Under the pieces are notes generated by a model. It was not told the origin of the DNA. It saw only the letters and a program-made list of their open reading frames with translations, and did no database searches. Of a DNA stretch of 64,000 bases, positions 26,482 through 34,854 are shown one piece after another; the first letter of the stretch is position 1; each line of letters begins with the position of its first letter. The DNA is from PALSA-1355 sp031400775 (GTDB lineage Bacteria; Planctomycetota; Planctomycetia; Pirellulales; PALSA-1355). The position numbers were made by a program, and so were the translations under genes. Where the stretch lies: positions 1-64,000 of the forward strand of contig JANNQN010000055.1 in NCBI GenBank assembly GCA_031400775.1, written 5' to 3'.

Positions 26482-27045
26482 TTACTTCGCTTCCTCTTGA
26501 AAACTTCCCTTCAGTTGATCGCGCAACTGCAGCCGCGCGCGATACAAGCGGCTGCGAATCGTGCCGATCGGCAAGTCCAGGATTTCGGCAATTTGCTCGT
26601 AGGCACAACCGTCGATCTCTCGCAGAATCAATATCGCCCGGTGCTCTTCGCTCAACGTCGCTAGCGCCGCCCGCACCTGGCAGGCGCGCTCTTGCTGCTC
26701 CAGCCGCGCGGTGGGCGACGCGCCTCGGTCGACCGGCTCGTGGCCCAGCGCCTCGCGGGCATGCTCGACCGACACGGTCGGTTTGTCGCGGCGACGGTAG
26801 CTGATGGCCATGTTCATCGCGATGCGGTACAGCCAGGTATAAAAACCGCTGGCCCGTTCGAACGTCTCGAGCTTCACGTATGCCTGCACCAACGCATCTT
26901 GTGCCACGTCGCGCGCCGCATCGGCCGACCCCACCACGTGGACCAGCGTGTTGTACAACCGGTCCTGGTAGCGAGTAACCAATTGCCCAAACGCAGCCGA
27001 ATCGCCGCCGAGCGCTTCGTCGATGAGCTGCCCGTCGGTTTTCAC
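26482..27045 (-). CDS. ECF-type RNA polymerase sigma factor
   Basis: A 187-residue extracytoplasmic-function sigma factor. Region 2 covers about 15-85 (FGQLVTRYQDRLYNTLVHVV, DAARDVAQDALVQAYVKLET, FYTWLYRIAMNMAISYRRR), binding the -10 element and core polymerase. Region 4 covers about 125-180 (LSEEHRAILILREIDGCAYE, IAEILDLPIGTIRSRLYRAR), binding the -35 element. Both are full length. I chose the GTG at 27045 because GGAG lies 5 bases before it and this gives a normal ECF length; longer alternatives add 22-33 residues without domain character. The adjacent anti-sigma gene suggests co-transcription and autogenous control. Confidence 0.92.
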   Translation of the reverse strand: MKTDGQLIDEALGGDSAAFGQLVTRYQDRLYNTLVHVVGSADAARDVAQDALVQAYVKLETFERASGFYTWLYRIAMNMAISYRRRDKPTVSVEHAREALGHEPVDRGASPTARLEQQERACQVRAALATLSEEHRAILILREIDGCAYEQIAEILDLPIGTIRSRLYRARLQLRDQLKGSFQEEAK

Positions 27046-27219
27046 AACCGCTCCGATCAATTGGACGCGAAAGTGGCGGCTAAAGTTCCCTATCGCCCCG
27101 TTTCGCGGCATGTCGGGTCGAAATTCGCGGCGATTCCGGGCCATTGTTCGCTCTGCGGCCCGCTTGTGTCAAATCCGGCTGGATTCCTCAGGCGTACAGT
27201 CAAAAGCCAAATCGGGCTG

Positions 27220-28473
27220 CTAGGCGGCCAGCGCCGGCTGTGCCGGCCAACTCGGCTCTTGTGGACGGCGCCACAGCAAGTAGGTCCACAATGCAATCCC
27301 GCCCAAAAAAATCGCGATGCTGATGTTCTGCGAAATACTCATGCCCGTGTTGAACACGCTGGCCTCGTCGACGCGAATGATCTCGAGCAGGAACCGCGAC
27401 AACGGGTGGATCGTGAGCAGTAAGGCCGTCAATTCGCCTTCGTGCTTCTTATACGGCTCGTAGGCCAGCAGGAGAAAACACAACAAAAGCGCATCGATCA
27501 GGCTGTAGAGCTGCGTCGGATGCACGGGCCGGCTGCGGGGGTCCTCGCCCTGGACCGTCCACGCCATGTCGACCGGCTCGCCGGCAACTCGGATCGATAC
27601 CGGCGTGCCGGTTCCATAAAGCTTCAGCAGCTCGAACTGTGCCCTCTTAACCGTATCGATGGGCTGGCCGTTGATCCCGACCACGCGCAGTCCCGGCTTG
27701 AGCCCCTGCCCTGCTGCCTGCGACTCGGGTTCGACTCTTTCAATCAACGCCGGCTCGGTCGGCGAACCCGCGAAGACCAGGCCATGAATGTACAGCTCTC
27801 CGCGCTGCATTTGGTCGACATAGGGCGGACTGCCTTGCGGAAACTGGACCGCCCAGGGCAAGTCGCAGACGCCGCCGTAGCAGCAACCATTGAGAAAGCA
27901 GCCGATTCGTCCCAGGCCAACGCCCAGCACGACTCCCGGCGCAATCAAGTCAGCAAATGCCAGGGCGGGCAGGTGATGCCGGCGAACGAACAACAACATC
28001 GCCACACCGCCTGCCAGCAGCGAGCCATACACGACCAGGCCACCCTGCGTTACATTGACCATCGCCAGCAGTGATTCGGCCAGCGTCGCCCGCTGGAACT
28101 CGGACCAATACTCGATGACGTAGAATAGTCGCGCGCCTATCAGCCCAAATACCAAGAACCAGACCGCCATCGAGAGCACAAGCTCGGGATCGAGGCCCAC
28201 GCGCCTTGCCCGAACCATCGACAGCCCGACGGCCGAGGCCATTGCGACAAACAGCATCACGCCGTAACCGCGAATCGGCAGGCCCTCGGATCCGACGAGC
28301 ACTGGTAACACGAAAGCGATCACCGCGCCGATTCCGGCCAGCATAAATGTTTGATCGCGCGTTTCCGATCGCCAGCCGTGCCGCACGAGCGACCACGCGG
28401 TCAACATCGTTGCGGCAACCGCCCAGAAGCCCAGTAGCCAGCGATAGTCGATGACAAATAGCGTTTGATACAT
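27220..28473 (-). CDS. lgt: Prolipoprotein diacylglyceryl transferase with a PDZ-like insert
   Basis: A 417-residue multi-pass membrane protein, larger than the usual Lgt (about 260-290). The core shows the Lgt pattern: IRGYGVMLFVAM (68-79), a second conserved helix ending GGLVVYGSLLAGG, the signature LGRIGCFLNGCCYGG (188-201), HPTQLYSLIDALLL (318-331) and HPLSRFLLEIIRVDE (356-370), whose Arg/His residues bind phosphatidylglycerol. Lgt moves diacylglycerol onto the Cys of prolipoproteins. Residues about 240-305 form an extra PDZ-like domain (IERVEPESQAAGQGLKPGLR, VVGINGQPI) placed before the HPTQLY helix. The signature has CC where the usual family shows other residues. The start ATG lacks a good Shine-Dalgarno. 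Confidence 0.88.
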   Translation of the reverse strand: MYQTLFVIDYRWLLGFWAVAATMLTAWSLVRHGWRSETRDQTFMLAGIGAVIAFVLPVLVGSEGLPIRGYGVMLFVAMASAVGLSMVRARRVGLDPELVLSMAVWFLVFGLIGARLFYVIEYWSEFQRATLAESLLAMVNVTQGGLVVYGSLLAGGVAMLLFVRRHHLPALAFADLIAPGVVLGVGLGRIGCFLNGCCYGGVCDLPWAVQFPQGSPPYVDQMQRGELYIHGLVFAGSPTEPALIERVEPESQAAGQGLKPGLRVVGINGQPIDTVKRAQFELLKLYGTGTPVSIRVAGEPVDMAWTVQGEDPRSRPVHPTQLYSLIDALLLCFLLLAYEPYKKHEGELTALLLTIHPLSRFLLEIIRVDEASVFNTGMSISQNISIAIFLGGIALWTYLLWRRPQEPSWPAQPALAA

Positions 28474-28527
28474 ACTGACTTTCTCTGCGTGCCGGCCTCA
28501 AATTACTGGCGCAATGCGCTCGATTCG

Positions 28528-29394
28528 TCAGGCGATGAATTCGTTGTCGATCAGCCGCGTCTTACCCACGCGGGCAGCGACGAGCGCCACGGTCGGGCGG
28601 TCGACGACGGTCCGCGGGTCCAGCGTGTCGGGGTCGGCGAGCGCCACGTATTCGATCTCCAAATTCGACCCGCGCAAAACCTCTTGCATGCGCGCGATCA
28701 CGGTCGGCGCGTCGCGAGTCCCTTCCCCTACCAACCGCGCCGCCAACCGCAAGCTTTTGGAAATCGCCAAGGCCCGTTCGCGCTCCTCAATGCTCAAGTA
28801 CTGGTTTCGCGAGCTAAGGGCCAGGCCATCGGCCTCACGCACCGTGGGACAGACTTCCACGTGAATCGGCAAGTCGAGATCGCGCACCATCTGCCGCACC
28901 ACGAGCGATTGCTGATAGTCTTTGCGCCCGAAGTAGGCGCGGTCGGGCTGAACCAAATGAAAGAGCTTGAGCACGATCGTGGCCACGCCGCGAAAATGTC
29001 CCGGCCGAAACACCCCTTCCAATTGCAGGGCCAGTCCCGCGACTTCGACGTGCGTGGCGTGGCCGGCCGCATACATCGATTCAGTCGATGGCGCAAAAAC
29101 CAGCTGCGCGCCGTGCCCGCTGAGCAGTTCCAGATCTTCCGCCAGCCTGCGCGGATACTTGCCAAAATCCTCGCCCGGTCCGAATTGCGTCGGATTGACG
29201 AAGATGGTGACGATCGTCAGATCGCACTCGCGGCTGGCCGCATCGGCCAGGCTCACGTGGCCGGCATGCAAGGCGCCCATCGTCGGCACGACTCCGACCG
29301 TCTGGCCAGCGCGACGGGCCGCGGCCACTTCGCGACGCAACTCGTCGACGTTGGCGATCACTCGGGTTGGAGCCGCGGCGTGGGACGTCTTCAT
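28528..29394 (-). CDS. panC: Pantothenate synthetase
   Basis: A 288-residue cytosolic enzyme that joins pantoate to beta-alanine with ATP, the last step of pantothenate (vitamin B5) synthesis. The nucleotide-binding HxGH motif is in VGVVPTMGALHAGHVSLA, followed by FVNPTQFGPGEDFGKYPR, the YFGRKDYQQSLVVRQMVRDL segment and PTVREADGLALSSRNQYLS, all typical of the family. Length is normal. It lies between folK (upstream, 55 bases) and lgt (downstream, 54 bases) on the same strand, so the three may form a transcription unit. No aspartate decarboxylase or ketopantoate hydroxymethyltransferase gene is in the window. Confidence 0.96.
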   Translation of the reverse strand: MKTSHAAAPTRVIANVDELRREVAAARRAGQTVGVVPTMGALHAGHVSLADAASRECDLTIVTIFVNPTQFGPGEDFGKYPRRLAEDLELLSGHGAQLVFAPSTESMYAAGHATHVEVAGLALQLEGVFRPGHFRGVATIVLKLFHLVQPDRAYFGRKDYQQSLVVRQMVRDLDLPIHVEVCPTVREADGLALSSRNQYLSIEERERALAISKSLRLAARLVGEGTRDAPTVIARMQEVLRGSNLEIEYVALADPDTLDPRTVVDRPTVALVAARVGKTRLIDNEFIA

Positions 29395-29449
29395 GCGATT
29401 CTTGCGGAGGTCCGCGGATGGGAACTGTCGTTAAACCGCGCCGCCGGGG

Positions 29450-30502
29450 TCATTGCATCGAGGTAATGGCGGCCGATATCTCTTCGTATTGCGTTCGCTG
29501 GTCTGTGCGACCTGTAAACAAGAGCGGGCCCAAACCTTGACGACTCGCCAACCGCAGCAACTCCTGTCGCAGCCGCTCGGTTGGCGGCGAGTCGCCATCC
29601 ACGGCAGTAAATTGTTGTTCTGGCGGCCGCGACTGGCCAGGGGGCGGTGAGTCGAAGACGATCAATAATTTTGGCAATACGACCCGCTGTCCGGCTTCCT
29701 GCCAGGCATGGGTAAACGCCGCTTGCTGGTCTTGGTCCAACTCGAATCGAGCGTATGCCAGGCATTGATCCAGGTAAAAATCGCTGACCGCCAATTGCTC
29801 TGGCCGGGGCCAGTTGGACCTCGCCAGCAAGCTGGAGAAGCGATCGAGGAATTGTATCTGTCGCGCGAAACGGTGACTAGGCGGATCGACCGTGTCCTGG
29901 GGCCTTCTATCGGGCGTTTTCGCGGTTGTCGCGACCAATCCATGCACCAGCAGTCGACCGTCGAAGGCCTGCGCCAGCGACGCGGCTAGCGCGGTCTTGC
30001 CGCTGCCGGGCAATCCGAGCAGGGCCACGTACTCGGCCGCCGAATCGAGATGCTCGAGCAAGCGACCGACCGTCCAGCCGATCGTGGGATGAACCATCTC
30101 CGGTGCGACCTCGACGGCGGCTTCCAACACGAAGCGCCGAAAGGCCATCCGCGGATGCGGCACGACCAACTGGGGGGTCTCAATCACCTGGTCCTCGTAG
30201 AGCAGCAAGTCGAGATCAATCGCGCGGGCTTCCCAGCGCTCGACGCGACGGCGTCCCAGGTCCAGCTCGATCTGCCGCAGTGCCAAATGCAGTTGCTCGG
30301 CGCTGGCCGTGGTTTCCAGCCGCACGGCGGCATTGAGAAACGGCCCCTGGTTGGCCGGTCCGCCGACGGGGGCCGTCTCGTGCCAGCCGCTGCGGCGGAG
30401 CGCGACGGTTTGCTCAAGGGCGCCGAGGCGTTCGATCGCGGCATTGAGCGTTTGCACACGATCGCCCAAATTGGCCCCCAGGGCGATGAGCGAGCTGGCC
30501 AT
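29450..30502 (-). CDS. folK: FolK (HPPK) fused to a P-loop deoxynucleoside-kinase-like domain
   Basis: A 350-residue two-domain protein. Residues 1-150 are HPPK (pyrophosphorylating 6-hydroxymethyl-dihydropterin in folate synthesis): SLIALGANLGDR, RSGWHETAPVGGPANQGPFL, ARAIDLDLLLYEDQVI and the closing HPRMAFRRFVLEAAVEVAP. After a short hinge, residues 158-350 begin a P-loop domain with Walker A GLPGSGKT (163-170). Later segments (FLDRFSSLLARSNWPRPE, AVSDFYLDQCLAYARFEL, PKLLIVFDSPPPG) follow the order of deoxynucleoside kinases, in which DFY-like and LVFLD-like strands carry the base-binding and catalytic Asp/Arg residues. The kinase substrate cannot be assigned. Confidence 0.88.
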   Translation of the reverse strand: MASSLIALGANLGDRVQTLNAAIERLGALEQTVALRRSGWHETAPVGGPANQGPFLNAAVRLETTASAEQLHLALRQIELDLGRRRVERWEARAIDLDLLLYEDQVIETPQLVVPHPRMAFRRFVLEAAVEVAPEMVHPTIGWTVGRLLEHLDSAAEYVALLGLPGSGKTALAASLAQAFDGRLLVHGLVATTAKTPDRRPQDTVDPPSHRFARQIQFLDRFSSLLARSNWPRPEQLAVSDFYLDQCLAYARFELDQDQQAAFTHAWQEAGQRVVLPKLLIVFDSPPPGQSRPPEQQFTAVDGDSPPTERLRQELLRLASRQGLGPLLFTGRTDQRTQYEEISAAITSMQ

Positions 30503-31221
30503 GGATCACCGAAAGCCACGGTTGATCTAGAGGGAGCACGCCCGCATCGACGAGCACGGGCGCCTAGCCTCGGTACAAGCACGGTCGGCGCCCCAGGCGC
30601 CTGCGAACCGCTACAATTTTACCGGGCAATCGATGATGTGAGAAATACGCGGTGCGAGATTTCAGCCAGGGGTAGGTGCGTATTACCAGAAAAAACCTAG
30701 GGGGGGCATCCGAGCCACGACCGGGGCCGTCGACTTTCGATCCGTTCAGTCGCCGCCCCCCAAGCTGCATTGATATCGAGCGAACCAGCACACACTACAA
30801 CCTGGCGAGCTCGCGACGTAGCGCGAATCCGCCCCGCTCACGAAGGAGCGTCGGGGCAACGATACCAAACTCGTGGCTGCGCAGCGCGAAGGTCTCTCTA
30901 CTTGCCGGCGATAGGACCGCGATTTATCGCAAACCTTCAGACCACCACAGGTCAGCCACACACCAAGAACTCGGTGTCAGTCGAATTTCGTTTCGTTGCC
31001 TCGGTTGCATCAGACGACATTTTGCGACCGGCGTCGAAAATGTCAAGCAACATTCTCGCCTATTTTTTTGCGTGAAAGAATCCGCTTGCATTTTCCCGTT
31101 GGAGTTGTTCCCTTTCGCCGGCTCCCGACCCAGATTGGCCATGACAGCACGCAAGGCGATGGTCGGCGAGGCGCGATCGTTTCGCCTAGTGGCTCGCGGC
31201 GTCGAACCCGGCAAGTTCACT
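30503..31221. other. 0.72-kb region beside the restriction cassette, no gene
   Basis: No supported gene. The left part (30503-30700) is upstream of folK and should hold its promoter; a TAAAAT hexamer at 30612-30617 (minus) is a weak candidate. The rest has a composition closer to the restriction cassette than to the core genes: it is richer in A+T, and open frames on either strand give Arg/Ser-rich nonsense. It may be the downstream flank of the acquired cassette. I see no terminal inverted repeat or target duplication. Confidence 0.45.
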
Positions 31222-32271
31222 TCACGGTCCTGCGGTCTCATCAGAAATGTCGTCGGGAAGTGCTGTACTGTCGTCGACTGGCATTGTCATGTCGCGTCGA
31301 ATTTTCACGGACTCGCTGCCTATCGACAAGGTTATTCCGAAATCATCCATTTGCGCAGTCAAATCCGGCAACCGATCCGGCACTTCGACCAACATGGCCT
31401 GGATCGGAGCGCGCACGTATTTTTCAAGAAATAGCGCCATTGTTCGGCCGCCGGCAGCTTCTAGATGCGCCCAGGCTGCTGATCCCGTATACGCTTCGCC
31501 ACCCTGTGCCAAGAATGCCGCTTCAAGTTGTTGAAGTTTGGGGTTGGGAGTTGCGTCCAATACAATCAAGATCGGCGAATACCCGCTATTCTTGCAATCG
31601 ATCGGAAAGTCCAGTTCTTCTTGCCATCGGCCTTGACCAGACGATGCAATTGTCACGCGAATCTTAAACTCGTATGCCCGCTGCTCGCGAATGCAATCCA
31701 CTTGTCGTCCCTTCAAGGCATCGTTTGCACGACGAATTGGGCTCTTCGTCGCCCCATAAGGCACGCCTCCAATAGCGTGTACGATAATCGGCTCGAATAG
31801 ATAGCCAGTCTCTTGTCCGGCCCGATTGTCGATGTCAAAAAACCACTTCCGCCAAAACATTAGTCCAGTCAACGCGCGTGCGCTCATCGTTCCATATTGC
31901 AGAAGTCCTCGTGGTCCAACTTGCTCAATTGTGGGAATGGGCTGTGTTTGCAGAATCCGCTCGTATTTAAGTCGATGCTTGTGAAGGCTTGCTAGGCAAA
32001 CGAAAAACGTATCGGCGTCGGAATTCAGCTTGAGTAGTTTTTCCAACAGTTCAAGGAAGTTGACGCCCGGAACTACAAGGGAAGAGAAATTCGCGTCACA
32101 AAAGAACGGGGGCAAGCTCTTCGGCAATTTAGGAAACTTTCGGACCAGCCCCAAGTCGATGGCGATGACCGCGACTAGGTACGAACACGCCTCGTCGGAC
32201 AAAGTGGTTGCTTGTTCGCCGCCACCGCCTGACCGGGCCTTCTCGATCATCGCACGCTGTGCTTGAGTCAA
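31222..32271 (-). CDS. Putative type II restriction endonuclease, PD-(D/E)xK type
   Basis: A 349-residue protein translated from an ATG that overlaps the stop of the preceding cytosine methyltransferase gene (ATGA, 4 bases). The likely nuclease core is at about 190-205: Asp192 in RQVDCIREQ, then Glu201 and Lys203 in AYEFKIRV, which matches D-x8-E-x-K. The strand after it (YSPILIVLDATPNPK, about 231-245) fits the restriction fold, and Glu160 may be an extra ligand. The N-terminal half is helical with no known motif. I do not recognise the restriction family, so the recognition site cannot be given. Codon use is visibly less GC-biased than in the genes around it, in line with transfer as a unit with the methyltransferase. 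Confidence 0.75.
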   Translation of the reverse strand: MTQAQRAMIEKARSGGGGEQATTLSDEACSYLVAVIAIDLGLVRKFPKLPKSLPPFFCDANFSSLVVPGVNFLELLEKLLKLNSDADTFFVCLASLHKHRLKYERILQTQPIPTIEQVGPRGLLQYGTMSARALTGLMFWRKWFFDIDNRAGQETGYLFEPIIVHAIGGVPYGATKSPIRRANDALKGRQVDCIREQRAYEFKIRVTIASSGQGRWQEELDFPIDCKNSGYSPILIVLDATPNPKLQQLEAAFLAQGGEAYTGSAAWAHLEAAGGRTMALFLEKYVRAPIQAMLVEVPDRLPDLTAQMDDFGITLSIGSESVKIRRDMTMPVDDSTALPDDISDETAGP

Positions 32272-33560
32272 ACCCGTAATGTCTTCTGAAGCTCAATCTC
32301 GGTGGACAGTCCGAATCGGGAACGCACTCTCTCGCTAACGGCTGTAAGGGCCGGGCTCATTCCGTTTGATAAAGTTGGAACAAAACTGAGCAAAGCTCCC
32401 TCAGGCTCAACGTGTAACTCGTCTCGACTGCGCAGATCATTAACGAGGCAGCGTGCAAAGTGTTCCGCGAGCCTGGGTGGAACAGCATTCCCGATCAACT
32501 GTATCTTTTCAGCCTTAGTGCCTGTGAACACGCAATCGTCGTCAAATGTTTGGAGTCTGGCGCATTCACGAATTGTCAACGGGCGATTTTCAGTCTGGTG
32601 GAGGAAATCACGTAATGCGCCGCCTGTAATGGCCTTGGCCGGCTCATTTGAATCCAATAGCCTGAGCCCAGCAGGTGCTCCACCTCTCTTTTCGGTTGGC
32701 GTGCCGTCTTTCACTCGTCTGAACGCTCGCTTGCGATAGCTGTCATGCCAAAGACGCTCAGGCAAATCTCGCATCCTTTGACCAGGCTCAAGTAGCTTTG
32801 CACGTTCAAGGTCGATGCCTTCCAGCGGACGTGAATCATGGTCGGTCGGCCAGAGTGATCCAGAACATGGGGAGGGCAATCCAACAAGTGCGTCCGCCAC
32901 CGATGGCGTGCGCGGCAAATGTGTGCCCGCAAGCCGCGATCCCGGGGCACCAAGTGCTGAATGTGTTGGCTCCGGAAAGGTTGGATTCCAGCCCAACCCA
33001 CCAATTGCGATCACTCGCTTCCGGTGTTGAGGAACACCGTAATTCGCAGCATTGATTTTTCGCAGGTGAACATGATATCCAGCGGCAATAAGAGGTTCCA
33101 GGAGGTCCAGAACAAACTTGCCATTGGCGCCGGTTATGAATCCCTCAACGTTCTCGAAAACAAACGCCTTTGGGCGCAACCGGGCAACAATCTTCGCGAA
33201 GACTGTGACAAGCGAATTTCTCTCGTCGTCGTCATGTCGCCGGCCAGCCGACGAAAAACCCTGGCATGGAGGTCCACCAGCGACAACCGTCGCCGAGGGA
33301 AGGTCAATTTCGGGCAGAATAAATGCGTCAATTACGTGGTTTCTATCAACGTTATTCCGATATGTCGCAATAGCCGGGCTCCACGAATCAACTGCACAAA
33401 CAAGATCAAAACCCGCACGCCTGAAACCGATGGAGAGGCCACCCGCACCACAAAATAGGTCAACGAGCGTTGGCTTGAATTGCCCATGCATTCTTAAAAG
33501 GCTCCCAGCATTGCGGCATAGGTCCGACAAGCTCCGCAACCGATCCGCCGTTGCGGGCAT
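32268..33560 (-). CDS. DNA (cytosine-5) methyltransferase of a type II R-M system
   Basis: A 430-residue C5 methyltransferase that protects host DNA. The conserved motifs appear in order: I (LVDLFCGAGGLSIGF, about 32-46), IV with the catalytic Cys99 (GGPPCQGFS), VI (FENVEGF, 135-141), VIII (YGVPQHRKRV, 174-183), then a target-recognition region (about 210-350), IX (RECARLQTF) and X (LIGNAVPPRLAEHF). The ATG at 33560 gives 32 residues before motif I; an ATG at 33491 would also leave the fold intact. The stop overlaps the nuclease start by 4 bases, so the methyltransferase is transcribed first and the two are translationally coupled, the usual safe order for a mobile R-M pair. Confidence 0.95.
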   Translation of the reverse strand: MPATADRLRSLSDLCRNAGSLLRMHGQFKPTLVDLFCGAGGLSIGFRRAGFDLVCAVDSWSPAIATYRNNVDRNHVIDAFILPEIDLPSATVVAGGPPCQGFSSAGRRHDDDERNSLVTVFAKIVARLRPKAFVFENVEGFITGANGKFVLDLLEPLIAAGYHVHLRKINAANYGVPQHRKRVIAIGGLGWNPTFPEPTHSALGAPGSRLAGTHLPRTPSVADALVGLPSPCSGSLWPTDHDSRPLEGIDLERAKLLEPGQRMRDLPERLWHDSYRKRAFRRVKDGTPTEKRGGAPAGLRLLDSNEPAKAITGGALRDFLHQTENRPLTIRECARLQTFDDDCVFTGTKAEKIQLIGNAVPPRLAEHFARCLVNDLRSRDELHVEPEGALLSFVPTLSNGMSPALTAVSERVRSRFGLSTEIELQKTLRV

Positions 33561-33879
33561 GATGCGTAAGCTACCATGCCTCCAACATCAGTTGTAGTGG
33601 GCAACGTGGAAGGTGACCGCTAACGCCATCGAGGCAACTTGGCACGAATGAATCGGGAAGTCGGTCGGAGAACGGGACGCTTATGGGCCAATGCCATTGG
33701 AACTTCGGGAATGTCGCGTCCGTCGAATCGACGTCATACGGATTTCCAAAAACGAGTAAGCACGGCGCGAAAGCCAATTCAAACTGGAACACTCGCCACT
33801 GCCCTTGTACGCGGTGCGCCGCGTGGAATAGGATGAAGATAGCAGTTCATTCCACGATCGAAAGCGGTGGAGCGCGCGT
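33561..33879. other. Divergent region between the R-M operon and the GT2 gene
   Basis: 319 bases, A+T-richer than its right flank. It must hold the promoter of the methyltransferase (minus) and of the glycosyltransferase (plus). A 73-codon minus frame (33571-33792) is open but has no ribosome binding site or Vsr motif, so I do not call a repair endonuclease. The GGTGGAG before the GT2 start is at 33866-33872. Confidence 0.45.
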
Positions 33880-34737
33880 TTGAATCGAGACAAAGCCACG
33901 CCCGATGTTTCGCAACTGCGAGAGGCTTTTTTGCAGTGGAAGCAGGGCGATTGCCAGCTAGCAGGATCGGACTCGCGCGACGCGATCGGGTTTCTCGAGC
34001 AACTGCTGGGGCCGGCCGTGTGCCGCCGCCTGGGCATCTATCGCTTGAGCGACGATTTTCTGCTCTCCGTCGTGATCCCAGTGTTCAACGAAGTCCACAC
34101 GGTCGACGAAGTGATTCGTCGCGTGCGCGGTTGCGGTATCCGCTGCGAGTTGATCCTGGTCGACGATGGCAGCACCGACGGCACTCGCGCGGTGCTCGAG
34201 AAGTACCGCGACCAGCGAGATATTCAGGTCTTGCTCCACGACACGAACCAAGGCAAGGGCGCGGCGCTGAAGAACGGTTTCCAGCGCGCGCGGGGCGACG
34301 TCGTCGTGATTCAAGATGCGGACCTGGAGTACGACCCCGCGGATTACTCCCGGCTGCTACAGCCGATCATCGAGAACCAGGCCGACGTGGTCTTCGGCAG
34401 CCGCTTCATCGGCGACAGCCACCGCGTGCTCTATTTCTGGCACTCGGCCGGCAACAAGTTTCTCACGCTGTTGTCCAACCTGTTCACGAATCTGAACCTT
34501 TCCGACATCGAAACGTGTTACAAAATGTTCCGTCGCGAGATCATCCAACAGATCGCGCCCACGCTCAAAGAAAAGCGTTTTGGCATCGAGCCGGAGTTGA
34601 CCGCCAAGGTCGCGCGCATTCCCGGCGTGCGCATTTATGAGCGGCCGATCAGCTACTCCGGACGCACGTATGCGCAAGGCAAGAAAATCGGTTGGCGCGA
34701 CGGACTGCGGGCCCTGTGGTGCATTCTGAAGTACTAA
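33880..34737 (+). CDS. Glycosyltransferase family 2, DPM1/GtrB-like
   Basis: A 285-residue glycosyltransferase. After an N-terminal helical part (1-58) comes a GT-A fold: LSVVIPVFNEVHTVDEVIRR, CELILVDDGSTDGTRAVLEK, TNQGKGAALKNGFQRARGD and VVVIQDADLEYDPADY, whose DAD residues bind the metal and sugar nucleotide. The later part (NLFTNLNLSDIETCYKMFRR) fits dolichol/polyprenyl-phosphate sugar transferases, but no C-terminal membrane helices follow, so it acts as a peripheral enzyme. The start is TTG at 33880 with GGTGGAG 7 bases upstream, and there is no in-frame ATG near it. It stands next to the R-M cassette, but its composition is that of the core genome. Confidence 0.9.
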   Translation: MNRDKATPDVSQLREAFLQWKQGDCQLAGSDSRDAIGFLEQLLGPAVCRRLGIYRLSDDFLLSVVIPVFNEVHTVDEVIRRVRGCGIRCELILVDDGSTDGTRAVLEKYRDQRDIQVLLHDTNQGKGAALKNGFQRARGDVVVIQDADLEYDPADYSRLLQPIIENQADVVFGSRFIGDSHRVLYFWHSAGNKFLTLLSNLFTNLNLSDIETCYKMFRREIIQQIAPTLKEKRFGIEPELTAKVARIPGVRIYERPISYSGRTYAQGKKIGWRDGLRALWCILKY

Positions 34738-34854
34738 TCTCGCCGACCGGCGGGGCGCTCGACTGGGCCGCCGCGTCGAAATCGATACAATGGGCCATTT
34801 GCCGCGGCGATTGCGGCCGATCTCTGAACCGCCACGCGCTCGAGGGCTGTAACC

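Noticed and set aside
30676..31434. A 252-codon plus-strand open frame overlapping the end of the restriction endonuclease gene.
   Set aside because: It runs antisense to the endonuclease end and its translation has no domain or ribosome binding site.
33571..33792. A 73-codon minus-strand frame next to the C5 methyltransferase, considered as a Vsr-type repair endonuclease.
   Set aside because: No Vsr motif, no ribosome binding site, and too short for the family (about 130-150 residues).
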